This document shows positions 28,522 to 36,787 of a DNA stretch of 64,000 nucleotides, in pieces. Origin of the DNA: Aurantiacibacter zhengii (GTDB lineage: Bacteria; Pseudomonadota; Alphaproteobacteria; Sphingomonadales; Sphingomonadaceae); NCBI RefSeq assembly GCF_003584125.1, contig NZ_QXFL01000008.1:62001-126000 (forward strand). Direction: 5' to 3'. The first letter of the stretch is position 1. Every line of letters begins with the position of its first letter. The notes beneath the pieces were generated by a model. It was given only the letters and a program-made list of their open reading frames with translations. It made no database searches and had not been told where the DNA came from. The position numbers were made by a program, and so were the translations under genes.

Positions 28522-29303
28522 GCTGGGATGATTACTTCGCCGAGGATGCCGGCGCGACCGAGGCCGAAACGCGCGGCAAGGCGCGTACGCTGACGGTGGG
28601 CTGGACGGTGAAATGGGATGCGAAGGGCAGCACGATCTGGGCCCCGCCCCAGTCCTTCAGCCGGTCCGACCCCAAGGCAAAGAGCGCCAAGTCCATTCAG
28701 GCCTGCCCCGCTGCCGTCGATTTCGACCGTCGCCATTTCGTCATCCCATGCCCGGTGGACCTCGAACTGGCCTTTGCCCGCAACGCGCAGGGCCAGTTGC
28801 AACTGATCGATAACAACGGCGAAAACTCCGCCATGCGTCCGCAGGGGCGCGCCAACCTGTTCATCGTCCAGCCCGCCAGCGAGTGGCGCCACCCGGAACG
28901 CCCGATCATCCAGTTCACCGCGCCCTACGTGTTCGTGGCGGACGAGCCGTGCTGGGTGGTGCAGACAGCGCCGCACCTGCACTGGTTTCCCGAGCCCCGG
29001 CCAGGCGTACAGATGGGCGGGCGCTATCCCGTGCATATCTGGCCGCGCCCGCTGGCATGGGCTTTCGAGTGGTACGACCTGTCGAAGCCGCTGAAACTGA
29101 CGCGCGGGGAGCCGTGGTTCTACGTCCATTTCGAGACCGAGAATCCCGGTGCGCGCGTGCGGCTGGTGGAGCAGGAGATGACGGAGGACCTCGACGGCTA
29201 CCTCAACTCGATTATGGACGTATCCAACTACGTCAACCGCACCTACGGACTGTTTTCCGAAGCGCAGCGGCAGCGCCCGGCCAAGCTGGTGAAGCCGAAG
29301 TAG
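28518..29303 (+). CDS. Protein of unknown function co-translated with nth
   Basis: The 261-residue soluble protein starts in an ATGA overlap with nth. It contains a conserved-looking core with ACPAAVDFDRRHFVIPCPVD, APYVFVADEPCWVVQTAPHLHW and WPRPLAWAFEWYDL, rich in Trp and Pro. There is no signal peptide or membrane helix. I do not recognise a catalytic motif. The ending is basic (QRPAKLVKPK). Similar proteins of unknown function occur in marine alphaproteobacteria. The coupling to nth is the only functional hint. Confidence 0.75.
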   Translation: MSWDDYFAEDAGATEAETRGKARTLTVGWTVKWDAKGSTIWAPPQSFSRSDPKAKSAKSIQACPAAVDFDRRHFVIPCPVDLELAFARNAQGQLQLIDNNGENSAMRPQGRANLFIVQPASEWRHPERPIIQFTAPYVFVADEPCWVVQTAPHLHWFPEPRPGVQMGGRYPVHIWPRPLAWAFEWYDLSKPLKLTRGEPWFYVHFETENPGARVRLVEQEMTEDLDGYLNSIMDVSNYVNRTYGLFSEAQRQRPAKLVKPK

Positions 29304-29858
29304 CTACCAGGAAAATCCCGCGTCGATAGCGCGCTGCTCTGCCGGCGTGCTGGTGCGGCCCAGCACCGCGTTGCGATGCGGATAGCGGCCGAAGCGGGCG
29401 ATCATCCGGGCATGGCTGCGCGCGAAGGGCAGGTTGGCCCCGCCATTGATGCGCGCGAACAACCGCAGGCTGAGCAGGTGATCGGCCATCGTCTCGCTGT
29501 GCATCAGCGGCATCGCCAGAAACTGCCGCTGCTGGCGCGCCAGCAAGGGCAGGTAACCGCGCCGCAGGGCGCCGTGGGTGATAGCCCGCGCCAGCGGATC
29601 GGTGGCAAAGGCACGCGGAGTGCCACGAAAGATATTGCGCGGCACCTGGTCGAACAGCAGCACGGCTGCGAGCGCAATCTGCGGACCGCCAAGGAAGCTA
29701 TGGGGCGGGCAAACAAAAAGCGCCTCCAGCCAGTGCCGGAAGCGCTTTTCGATACGCTTGTCGAGGCTATCCGAACCGCCCCACCAGTCGGCGGGGCCGA
29801 GTTCGTGAAACCAGAAGTGCGTCAGGTCGGCGGCCCACTGCCGGGGCATATGGGCCAC
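29304..29858 (-). CDS. DUF924 family protein
   Basis: The 184-residue protein matches DUF924: FWFHELGPADWWGGSDSLDKRIEKRF at the start, then VLLFDQVPRNIFRGTPRAFATDPLAR, MPLMHSE and FGRYPHRNAVLGR near the end. The family adopts an all-helical, TPR-like fold and has no known activity. The stop directly abuts the stop of the convergent gene. The start at 29858 could also be the second ATG three codons on. Confidence 0.9.
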   Translation of the reverse strand: MAHMPRQWAADLTHFWFHELGPADWWGGSDSLDKRIEKRFRHWLEALFVCPPHSFLGGPQIALAAVLLFDQVPRNIFRGTPRAFATDPLARAITHGALRRGYLPLLARQQRQFLAMPLMHSETMADHLLSLRLFARINGGANLPFARSHARMIARFGRYPHRNAVLGRTSTPAEQRAIDAGFSW

Positions 29859-29865
29859 GCGGCGG

Positions 29866-30273
29866 TCAGCCTTCGGTTTCGGTTCGCGTGTAGGGCACGA
29901 ATTCGTCGAGGAACAGCACGCCGCTGAACATCCCGGACGAACGATCGACCGTGCGCGTCACGTCGGTGCGGCAGAGGCGCGAGCCGCTGTAACGCTCGAT
30001 GATCGGCACATCCCAGCTGTCCAGCTGGTTGGGGTTGCGTGCGCGCGCCACCCACATGGTGTCGCCACGTTCGTAAACGAGGCCGACATTCTCCTCCACC
30101 CGCAGGCGGTTGGTGCTGACGGTATTGATGCAGCTTTGCGGCTCGCCTGCGGTGCGGCCTTCCACCAGTTCGGCGAAAGCCTGCTCTGCGCGGGCGTCGC
30201 GGTCCTGGGCAGAGGCGGGGAGTGCCAGCGTCATCGCGGCGGCTGCGGCGGAAACGGTAAGTGTTTTCAACAT
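29866..30273 (-). CDS. Exported protein of unknown function
   Basis: ATG 30273 gives a clean signal peptide, MLKTLTVSAAAAAMTLALPA ending ASAQ, and follows GAGAGA. The 115-residue mature domain has two cysteines (QSCINT and SRLCRTD) that could form a disulfide, and alternating beta-type segments. A longer in-frame start at 30297 would weaken the signal. It probably acts in the periplasm. No homologue with known role is recognised. Confidence 0.8.
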   Translation of the reverse strand: MLKTLTVSAAAAAMTLALPASAQDRDARAEQAFAELVEGRTAGEPQSCINTVSTNRLRVEENVGLVYERGDTMWVARARNPNQLDSWDVPIIERYSGSRLCRTDVTRTVDRSSGMFSGVLFLDEFVPYTRTETEG

Positions 30274-30360
30274 GGTATCTCTCCTGATGCCCGGCAACCT
30301 AGACCCTCCATCCTGAACCCGGAATGACCGCCTTTTGTTCCGCCCGCTAAGCTGCCTGGT

Positions 30361-30603
30361 TCAGGCGGCCGCACCGGAGACAGAGGCGTCGGGAACATTC
30401 CCGTCGTCGGCCGGGCCGCCTTCGAGGATGAAGCGCCGGTCGCAATAGCCGCAGTCGACATAGCCCTTCTCGTCGATCTGCATGTAGACCCGTGGGTGGC
30501 CCAGGCTGGCGGGGAGGTAATTCTCTCCGCCACGAATATCTCCGGCGCCGTCGCACCAGACGCGCGGCGTATCGACAATGGTGGTTTCAGGTACGTGATC
30601 CAT
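30361..30603 (-). CDS. CHCC-type zinc-finger protein (NDUFS6-like)
   Basis: The 80-residue protein has the zf-CHCC pattern: WCDG (Cys17), a following GHPRVY histidine, then DCGYCDRRF with a CxxC. This domain is the bacterial relative of the mitochondrial complex I subunit NDUFS6, which binds zinc. VYMQIDEKGYVDCGYCDRRF is typical. It diverges from an ABC ATPase gene with 55 bp between starts. A link to complex I assembly is inference from the family. Confidence 0.88.
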   Translation of the reverse strand: MDHVPETTIVDTPRVWCDGAGDIRGGENYLPASLGHPRVYMQIDEKGYVDCGYCDRRFILEGGPADDGNVPDASVSGAAA

Positions 30604-30658
30604 GGGCACCGTTCCTATCGCTTTACGCGGGCGGCGAAAAGCCCCTAAGAGCGCGGCC

Positions 30659-31606
30659 ATGGCACAAGCAGCAATCGAAATACGCGATCTCGTGAAGGAG
30701 TATGCCGGCAGCAAGGGCACCGGCCCCAAACTGGCACTGAAAGGCGTCAGCTTCGACGTGCCGCAGGGCAGCGTGTTCGGCCTGCTCGGCCCCAACGGGG
30801 CGGGCAAGTCTACCCTGATCAACATCATGGCGGGCCTGGTGAACAAGACCAGCGGCACGGTGAAGATCTGGGGTCACGACATCGACCACGATCATCGCAA
30901 TGCCAAGCTGAACATCGGCATCGTGCCGCAGGAGATCGTGTTCGATCCGTTCTTCACCCCGTTCGAGGTGCTGGAAAACCAGGGCGGTTTCTACGGCATT
31001 TCCAAGGCGCTGCGCCGGTCGGAGGAATTGCTGAAAGCCGTGCGCCTGGAAGACAAGCGCAATGCCTATGCCCGCACGCTGTCGGGCGGGATGAAGCGGC
31101 GGTTGCTGATCGCCAAGGCGATGGTCCACTCTCCGCCGATCCTGGTGCTGGACGAGCCGACCGCCGGCGTCGACGTGGAATTGCGCAAGCAGTTGTGGGA
31201 ACTTGTGGGCGAACTGAACGCCGAAGGCGTGACCGTGGTGCTTACCACCCATTACCTGGAAGAAGCCGAGGAGCTGTGCGAACAGATCGCCATCATCAAC
31301 CACGGCGAGCTGATCGCGAACAAGCCGACGCGCGAACTGGTGGGGATGATGGGCGAAAAAATCCTCGCCATTACGGTGGACAAGGATATCGTCCGGCTGC
31401 CCGATGACCCGCGCTTCCACAAGTGCGAGGTGGTGGGCGAAAAATCGATCGAGATCACCTTCGACAAGGGCGAGATGACTGCGGGGCAGGTTCTGGCCAA
31501 GGTGCAGGAACAGGGCTTTGCGATAGAAGACGTTTCCACCCGCGAGGCGGACCTGGAAGACGTGTTCGTGCAGCTGACCGGCGAGGATGACCGGGAAAAG
31601 GCGTGA
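30659..31606 (+). CDS. ABC transporter ATP-binding protein (ABC-2 type, YadG-like)
   Basis: The 315-residue ATPase has Walker A LLGPNGAGKST (about residues 42-52), Q-loop IGIVPQEIVFDPFFT, the signature LSGGMKRRLLIAKAM, Walker B PILVLDEPTAGVD and the switch histidine TTHYLEEAEELC. The C-terminal domain of about 90 residues ends with VSTREADLEDVFVQLTGEDD, the pattern of YadG-type exporters. The usual ABC-2 permease partner does not follow; instead an unrelated acyltransferase overlaps its 3' end region. The substrate is unknown. Confidence 0.92.
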   Translation: MAQAAIEIRDLVKEYAGSKGTGPKLALKGVSFDVPQGSVFGLLGPNGAGKSTLINIMAGLVNKTSGTVKIWGHDIDHDHRNAKLNIGIVPQEIVFDPFFTPFEVLENQGGFYGISKALRRSEELLKAVRLEDKRNAYARTLSGGMKRRLLIAKAMVHSPPILVLDEPTAGVDVELRKQLWELVGELNAEGVTVVLTTHYLEEAEELCEQIAIINHGELIANKPTRELVGMMGEKILAITVDKDIVRLPDDPRFHKCEVVGEKSIEITFDKGEMTAGQVLAKVQEQGFAIEDVSTREADLEDVFVQLTGEDDREKA

Positions 31607-31634
31607 GACACGCCGCTTAATTCAAATTTCAGCC

Positions 31635-32666
31635 ATGTCTGCCATGCAGACGTTCATGGCATCGAAGGGCAATCCGGAGCAGTACCTGTCGATCCACTAT
31701 CTGCGCGGACTCGCCGCGCTGATGGTGGTGGCGGTGCACTGTTTCACCTACGGCCTTGTTCCCGTCGCCCAGCTTTCGAGCGTGCTGTGGCTGAAGCATG
31801 GCGTGGCGCTGTTCTTCGTCATTTCGGGTTTCGTGATGGTCACCTCCACGCAAGGCCGCCGTACCGACCCGCGCAATTTCCTGCTGCGCCGCCTGGTCCG
31901 CATTGCTCCCCTCTACTGGGCGATGACACTTGCCTGGAGCATGGTTCAGCAAGGTTGGGATGGGCGGCAGCTGGCCGCGTCGCTTGCGTTCGTGCCCAGC
32001 CTCGATCCGGCCAGCGGGTCCGTTCGCTCGCCCGTGCTGGAACCGGGGTGGACGCTGAATTTCGAGATGTTCTTCTACGTCATCTTCGCACTGGGACTGT
32101 TCCTGCCCGAACGGTTTCGCTTCTGGAGTGTTGCTGCCGCTCTGGTCCTCATCACGCAGGCGGGCACCGTTATCGATCTCCCGCCACTGGCTGCGTTCTA
32201 TACCGATGGCCTGTTGCTGCTCTTCGTCGTGGGGATGGCGATCGCCCGGTTCGACCTGCGGCTTCCCGCGCTGTGGATGGCGCCTGCGTTTATCGCCCTG
32301 ATCCTGTTCTCCGACAGTCTGCCAATCTGGCAGGGCGTCTTCGTCCCGGTAACCGTCATCGTGCTGGCTGCACGTTCGCTGGATGGCAGATTGCCGCGCT
32401 GGCGCCTGCCCGCGATGCTGGGCGATGCGTCCTACAGCCTTTACCTTTCACACCTCTTCGTGTTGCAGTTCGGCAAGATCTTCATCGCCCCCTACCTGCC
32501 GGGGCCGCTGGTGTTCGCCCTCATGATCGCAGGCGCGTGCGTACTGGCCCTGCTGGTGTACCGTACCGTGGAGGTTCCGGCGTCCGCGTGGGGCCGTAGC
32601 CGGCTGACCCACCGAACGAAGGTCGCGGTTGAACAAGCCCCGGAGCCGGGTCCGGTACCGTCCTAA
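31635..32666 (+). CDS. Acyltransferase 3 family membrane protein (OafA/NodX-like)
   Basis: The 343-residue protein has about ten helices and acyltransferase-3 landmarks: YLRGLAALMVVAVHCFTYG with the conserved R-G and His, then VALFFVISGFVM, FLLRRLVRIAPLYW and late GDASYSLYLSHLFV. Members transfer acetyl or other acyl groups to sugars or lipids of the envelope. ATG 31635 is preferred; ATGs at 31644 and 31656 and a longer in-frame start at 31587 inside the ATPase gene exist. Its last 4 bp overlap the convergent small gene. Confidence 0.87.
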   Translation: MSAMQTFMASKGNPEQYLSIHYLRGLAALMVVAVHCFTYGLVPVAQLSSVLWLKHGVALFFVISGFVMVTSTQGRRTDPRNFLLRRLVRIAPLYWAMTLAWSMVQQGWDGRQLAASLAFVPSLDPASGSVRSPVLEPGWTLNFEMFFYVIFALGLFLPERFRFWSVAAALVLITQAGTVIDLPPLAAFYTDGLLLLFVVGMAIARFDLRLPALWMAPAFIALILFSDSLPIWQGVFVPVTVIVLAARSLDGRLPRWRLPAMLGDASYSLYLSHLFVLQFGKIFIAPYLPGPLVFALMIAGACVLALLVYRTVEVPASAWGRSRLTHRTKVAVEQAPEPGPVPS

Positions 32667-32818
32667 TCGCTTTCGACATCGCGACGCCACTTCCCCTTGC
32701 CGACGCGGCGAATGGGCTTGTGGCAATGCGCGCAGCGACTGACGAACGTAAGTCCGTCCCAGTCCGCACGGCGGCCGGGTGGCTCGTGACGATTGAAGAG
32801 GCACGCAAGTCGATGCAA
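32663..32818 (-). CDS. Small CxxC protein, TTG start
   Basis: A 51-codon ORF starts with TTG at 32818, 5 bases after AGGGGG, and directly follows an in-frame TAG, so no longer version exists. It encodes a basic protein with RLACLFNRHEP, WDGLTFVSRCAHCHKPIRR and KGKWRRDVESD. The RCAHCHKPIRR segment with Cys29 and Cys32 looks like half of a zinc ribbon. I recall similar short proteins with the NRHEP...CxxCxxPIRR pattern from other sphingomonads. The stop overlaps the acyltransferase stop. Confidence 0.72.
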   Translation of the reverse strand: MHRLACLFNRHEPPGRRADWDGLTFVSRCAHCHKPIRRVGKGKWRRDVESD

Positions 32819-32889
32819 AGGAACCCCCTATGGACTCGTGATGCGGATGCGACCCGTTATTGTGCGCTGCACCATCTCATAGGTATTTT

Positions 32890-32902
32890 CACTTAGCAAG
32901 TG
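32890..32902. promoter_or_regulatory. Inverted repeat upstream of nadB
   Basis: CACTT-AGC-AAGTG is a perfect 5-bp-arm inverted repeat in the 163-bp gap between the small CxxC gene and nadB. CAATAT, a possible -10 element, follows at 32903-32908. An operator for NAD-pathway control is possible but no known site was matched. Confidence 0.35.
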
Positions 32903-32981
32903 CAATATCGGTAGGTCTCGCCGCGCCCACGGATGTGTGCAGTCTTGCAGGTGACGAGGGGAGCGGGCAAAGCATCGCGCG

Positions 32982-34574
32982 ATGACAACACCTTCAACCG
33001 ATTACGATGTCCTAATCATCGGCTCTGGCGCCGCCGGATTGACCGCTGCGCTTACCCTGGCAACGCGGCTGCGCGTGCTGGTGCTGGCCAAGGGAAAGCT
33101 CACGAGCGGCTCCACCGCCTGGGCGCAGGGGGGCATTGCCGCCGTTCTCGACGCCGGCGATACCTTCGATGATCACATCCGCGACACGATGGTGGCAGGC
33201 GCGGGCCTGAACGATCGGGAAACGGTGGAATTCGTGATCGAGGGCGCACCTGCCGCGATTGACAGGCTGTGCGAGCTGGGCGTGCCGTTCAACCGCGAAA
33301 GCGGGGACCTGCACCTGACGCGCGAAGGCGGACATTCGCACCGCCGGATCGTACATGTGGACGATGCCACCGGCTGGGCCGTGCAGGCCGCCTTGCTGAA
33401 AGCGGCGGAGGAAAATCCAAACATCACACTGCTGCCCGATCATTCCTGCGTGGACCTGATTACCGGGCGGCACGAGGCGAAATATTCAGGCAGCGGGCGG
33501 GTGTGGGGCGCCTATGCGCTGGATACCACCACCGGCAAGGTGGAAGCCTTTACCGCCAGCGCCACCGTGCTGGCGGCAGGCGGGGCGGGGCGCGTCTACC
33601 AGTTCTCCACCGCGCCGCGCGGCGCGACGGGAGACGGCATCGCCATGGCCTGGCGCGCGGGCGCGCGCGTTTCAAATATGGAGATGATGCAATTCCACCC
33701 CACCTGCCTCTACAACCTCGACGTGAAGAACTTCCTCATTACCGAGGCCGTGCGCGGCGAGGGGGGCCACCTGCTGCACCCGGAAACCGGGCACCGCTTC
33801 ATGGTCGATTACGATGCAGAGCGGATGGAACTGGCTCCGCGCGACGTGGTGGCGCGCGCCATCGACGACCAGATCAAGCGCTATGGCCTCGATTACGTGC
33901 ATCTGGACATCAGCCACCAGCCCGCCGAATTCGTGAAGGGGCATTTCCCCACCATCTACGACAAGCTGCTGGGGCTGGGGATCGACATGACGAAGGAGCC
34001 GATCCCCGTCGTGCCCGCACAGCACTATACCTGCGGCGGCGTGGTGATCGACCTTGACGGACGCACCGACCTGCCTGGCCTCTGGGCCGCGGGAGAAGTG
34101 ACCGAAAGCGGCCTGCACGGGGCCAACCGCCTCGCATCAAACTCCCTGCTGGAATGCTTCGTCTTCGGCGATGCGGCGGCCCGCGATATCCTGGCCTGCT
34201 GGGACAAGCTCGATCCTTCTCCCGAAATCCGCCCGTGGGACGATACCCGCGTGACGGATTCGGACGAGGAAGTCGTCATCAAGCAGAACTGGACCGAGAT
34301 CCGCCGCATGATGTGGAACTACGTCGGCATCGTGCGCACCACGAAGCGGCTGGAGCGGGCCAAGCATCGCATCGACCTGCTGGCGACCGAGATCGACGAT
34401 TACTACGGCCATTTCCGCGTGACGACCGACCTGATCGAGTTGCGCAACCTGCATCAGTGTGCGGACCTGATCGTGCAAAGCGCCCTGAAACGGCACGAGA
34501 GCCGCGGGCTGCATTACACGCTGGACTATCCCGAACTGGACGCGGCTGCGCGCGATACCGTGCTGGTGCCCTAG
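32982..34574 (+). CDS. nadB: L-aspartate oxidase
   Basis: NadB oxidises L-aspartate to iminoaspartate, the first step of de novo NAD synthesis. The 530-residue flavoprotein has the FAD dinucleotide loop VLIIGSGAAGLTAAL, TSGSTAWAQGGIAAV, the substrate segments REGGHSHRRIVHVDD, MEMMQFHPTCLYN and EAVRGEGGHL, and late GLWAAGEVTESGLHGANRLASNSLLE. The helical C-terminal domain with LERAKHRID is present. Length is normal. The nadA and nadC partners are not adjacent; an alpha/beta hydrolase gene follows after 35 bp. Confidence 0.96.
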   Translation: MTTPSTDYDVLIIGSGAAGLTAALTLATRLRVLVLAKGKLTSGSTAWAQGGIAAVLDAGDTFDDHIRDTMVAGAGLNDRETVEFVIEGAPAAIDRLCELGVPFNRESGDLHLTREGGHSHRRIVHVDDATGWAVQAALLKAAEENPNITLLPDHSCVDLITGRHEAKYSGSGRVWGAYALDTTTGKVEAFTASATVLAAGGAGRVYQFSTAPRGATGDGIAMAWRAGARVSNMEMMQFHPTCLYNLDVKNFLITEAVRGEGGHLLHPETGHRFMVDYDAERMELAPRDVVARAIDDQIKRYGLDYVHLDISHQPAEFVKGHFPTIYDKLLGLGIDMTKEPIPVVPAQHYTCGGVVIDLDGRTDLPGLWAAGEVTESGLHGANRLASNSLLECFVFGDAAARDILACWDKLDPSPEIRPWDDTRVTDSDEEVVIKQNWTEIRRMMWNYVGIVRTTKRLERAKHRIDLLATEIDDYYGHFRVTTDLIELRNLHQCADLIVQSALKRHESRGLHYTLDYPELDAAARDTVLVP

Positions 34575-34609
34575 GAAAGCCTGCAAAAGCTCCGAGAAAG
34601 ATAAACGCC

Positions 34610-35494
34610 ATGCCCGAAATCACCGCCAACGGCATCACCATCCACTACGACGAGCATGGCCCTGCCGATGCGGAGCCCATGCTGCTGATCATGGGGCTTG
34701 GCGCGCAGATGATCCTGTGGCCCATGGAACTGGTGGAAGCGCTAGCGGGGCACGGCTTCCGGGTGATCCGGCACGATAATCGCGACATCGGCCTCAGCCA
34801 CAAATTCGACGGGGCGAAAGCGCCCGGCGCCGTGCGGCACACCCTGATGCGCAAGATCGGGCTGCGACCCAGCGTGCCCTATACCCTGGCCGACATGGCG
34901 GAAGACAGCGCCGGCGTGCTGGACGCGCTGGGCATCGAAAGCGCGCACGTGGTGGGCGGCAGCATGGGCGGGATGATTGCGCAGCACCTGGCCGCCAAGC
35001 ACCCGGAAAAGGTTCGCTCCCTCACCTCGATCTTCTCCACTACCGGCAACCCGAAGCTGCCATCGTCGAAGCGGGGGGCAATCAAGGCGCTGACCCAGCG
35101 GCCTGCCTCGGTAGAGGAGGAGGAACTGGTGAAACACGGGAAGAATGTGGCCCGCGTCATCGGTTCGCCGGGTTTTCCTGCGCCCGATGATCGGCTGGAT
35201 GCGCGCACCCGCGCGCTGGTGCAGCGCAGCGTCTATCTGCAGGGGCCGGTGCGGCAGATGGCGGCGATCATCGATGATGGGGAGCGGACCCGGATGCTCC
35301 GCCAGATCAAGGCGCCCACGCTGGTGCTGCACGGGGACGACGATCCGCTCATTCCCGTGGCTCATGGCCATGCCACGGCTGCAGCCATTCCCGGCGCGAA
35401 AATCAGGACCATCCCCGGCTGGGGCCATGACATACCGCTGGAACTGGTGGACGAGCTTGCAGACGAAATCGCCCGGCACGCGCGAGCGGTTTAG
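34610..35494 (+). CDS. Alpha/beta hydrolase
   Basis: The 294-residue enzyme has the catalytic elements of the alpha/beta-hydrolase fold: nucleophile elbow GGSMGGM, acid in LHGDDDPLIP and His in GWGHDIPLEL. The N-terminal NGITIHYDEHG and LIMGLGAQMILWP with the oxyanion region are typical of esterase/dehalogenase-like members. The substrate is unknown. ATG 34610 follows GAGAAAG. A decayed partial copy of its last 200 bp lies 1.2 kb downstream at 36541-36740, evidence of a past tandem duplication. Confidence 0.9.
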   Translation: MPEITANGITIHYDEHGPADAEPMLLIMGLGAQMILWPMELVEALAGHGFRVIRHDNRDIGLSHKFDGAKAPGAVRHTLMRKIGLRPSVPYTLADMAEDSAGVLDALGIESAHVVGGSMGGMIAQHLAAKHPEKVRSLTSIFSTTGNPKLPSSKRGAIKALTQRPASVEEEELVKHGKNVARVIGSPGFPAPDDRLDARTRALVQRSVYLQGPVRQMAAIIDDGERTRMLRQIKAPTLVLHGDDDPLIPVAHGHATAAAIPGAKIRTIPGWGHDIPLELVDELADEIARHARAV

Positions 35495-35581
35495 TCCAGC
35501 GTTATGGGAGCATCGTTGCGCTGCGATGCCATCATGTTGGCAAGCTGCCGTTCAACCAGTGTGCTACAGGGGAGGCCCGCC

Positions 35582-36532
35582 ATGAGACTATCCCCCCTTC
35601 TGCTTGCCGCGCTCGCCCCCATTGCCATCGCTCCTGCCGCCGCGGCGCAGGAACAGGTGCCTGCCAATTCCATCGTCGTCAGCGCGCAGCGGTCTGGCGC
35701 GCCGATGTGGACCATCGACACGCCCACCGGCACGGTAATCCTCGTCGGCGAGATTGTGGCCGTGCCCGAGTCCACCCCCTGGCAGCCGGACCGGCTGGAA
35801 GACGCGACGCAAGCGGCCACGCGTGTGATCCTGGGCTTTCGCAGCCGCGTTTCACCGGGCGATGTGTTGCGGCTGATCTTTGCCGGAGGACGGATCACCC
35901 GCCTGCCGGATGATACCGTGGCGAGCGACTACCTTGGCGCAGACCAGCTGGCGCGGCTGGCCGCGCTGGAGGAAGAGTACGATCAGGACTATGCGCGCAA
36001 GAGCTTCCTGATCACGTCTTACGACCTGCTGTCGCGCCGCCTGCGTTTCTCCCGCGATACCGGGCGTGACGCCAGCGACGTGGTGCGCCGCGCAGCCCGG
36101 CGCGCCGACGTTCCGGCAGAGCCGGTTGGCTCGGTGCGCGGTGAAGACATGCTCGACAATCTCGCCGAAGCAGACCCGCGCGACCATCTGCCCTGCCTCG
36201 ATGCAGCCATGACCGCGGCGGAGATCGGCCCCGACCTGATAGAGCGTCGCGGGGCGGACTGGCGCGCCTATGATGTGCCTGCGGTCATGGCCAACCCGCT
36301 GGAAGTGGCGCTGGGGCGATGCTGGCCGTGGACAGACGATGAACTGGGCACGGACCTGCGCGAACGGTGGGTCAGCGCGATAGACGGCGCAACGCGCGAA
36401 AGCGGCGTGACCCTGGCGGTCGTGCCGCTGCGCCTGCTGGCGGAAGACGACGGCGTGCTCGACCGTTTGCAGGCAGCCGGACACCTGATCGCCGGTCCGG
36501 CATGGCGCCAAGCCCCGATCGAGCCGCAGTAA
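35582..36532 (+). CDS. Exported TraB/GumN-like protein, divergent
   Basis: The 316-residue product starts with signal peptide MRLSPLLLAALAPIAIAPAA ending AAAQ. The mature part has the general layout of TraB/GumN proteins: MWTIDTPTGTVILVGEI where family members have a G-x-x-H motif, and a C-terminal AIDGATRESGVTLAVVPLRLL. The expected metal-binding histidine is missing (GEIV), so it may be an inactive or reassigned member. The assignment rests on layout only. It sits between the hydrolase and that hydrolase's decayed copy. Confidence 0.65.
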   Translation: MRLSPLLLAALAPIAIAPAAAAQEQVPANSIVVSAQRSGAPMWTIDTPTGTVILVGEIVAVPESTPWQPDRLEDATQAATRVILGFRSRVSPGDVLRLIFAGGRITRLPDDTVASDYLGADQLARLAALEEEYDQDYARKSFLITSYDLLSRRLRFSRDTGRDASDVVRRAARRADVPAEPVGSVRGEDMLDNLAEADPRDHLPCLDAAMTAAEIGPDLIERRGADWRAYDVPAVMANPLEVALGRCWPWTDDELGTDLRERWVSAIDGATRESGVTLAVVPLRLLAEDDGVLDRLQAAGHLIAGPAWRQAPIEPQ

Positions 36533-36540
36533 TTGACAGG

Positions 36541-36740
36541 CAGCGATTGATCGGAGGCGACTGACAGCGGGCGAGGATGCGTCGCCGGATCAAGGCGCCC
36601 ACGCTGGTGCTGCACCGGGAGGACGATCCGCTCATCCACATGCCCATGGCCCTGTCATCGCTGCCGCGATTCTCTGCGCAACCATCAGGACCATACCCGG
36701 GGGGGCACGATATACCGCTGGAATTGGCTGGTCTTGCGCG
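36541..36740 (+). pseudogene. Decayed partial duplicate of the alpha/beta hydrolase 3' end
   Basis: Bases from about 36574 onward closely follow the hydrolase coding sequence from about 35290: ATCAAGGCGCCCACGCTGGT is shared without change, and ATCAGGACCAT and ATACCGCTGGAA are also kept. The encoded fragment reads APTLVLHREDDPLI and then GGHDIPLELA, but the middle is shifted out of frame and back again. Upstream similarity fades near 36541. There is no promoter, N-terminus or nucleophile, so it cannot make a hydrolase. Confidence 0.85.
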
Positions 36741-36787
36741 CTGCCGGGCGCTGATGCCATAATCGGCGGCCGTGACAGGGGGCTTCC

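Noticed and set aside
36577-36762. Intact small gene of 61 codons
   Set aside because: It is a fragment of the hydrolase gene with internal frameshifts and no start region; called as a pseudogene.
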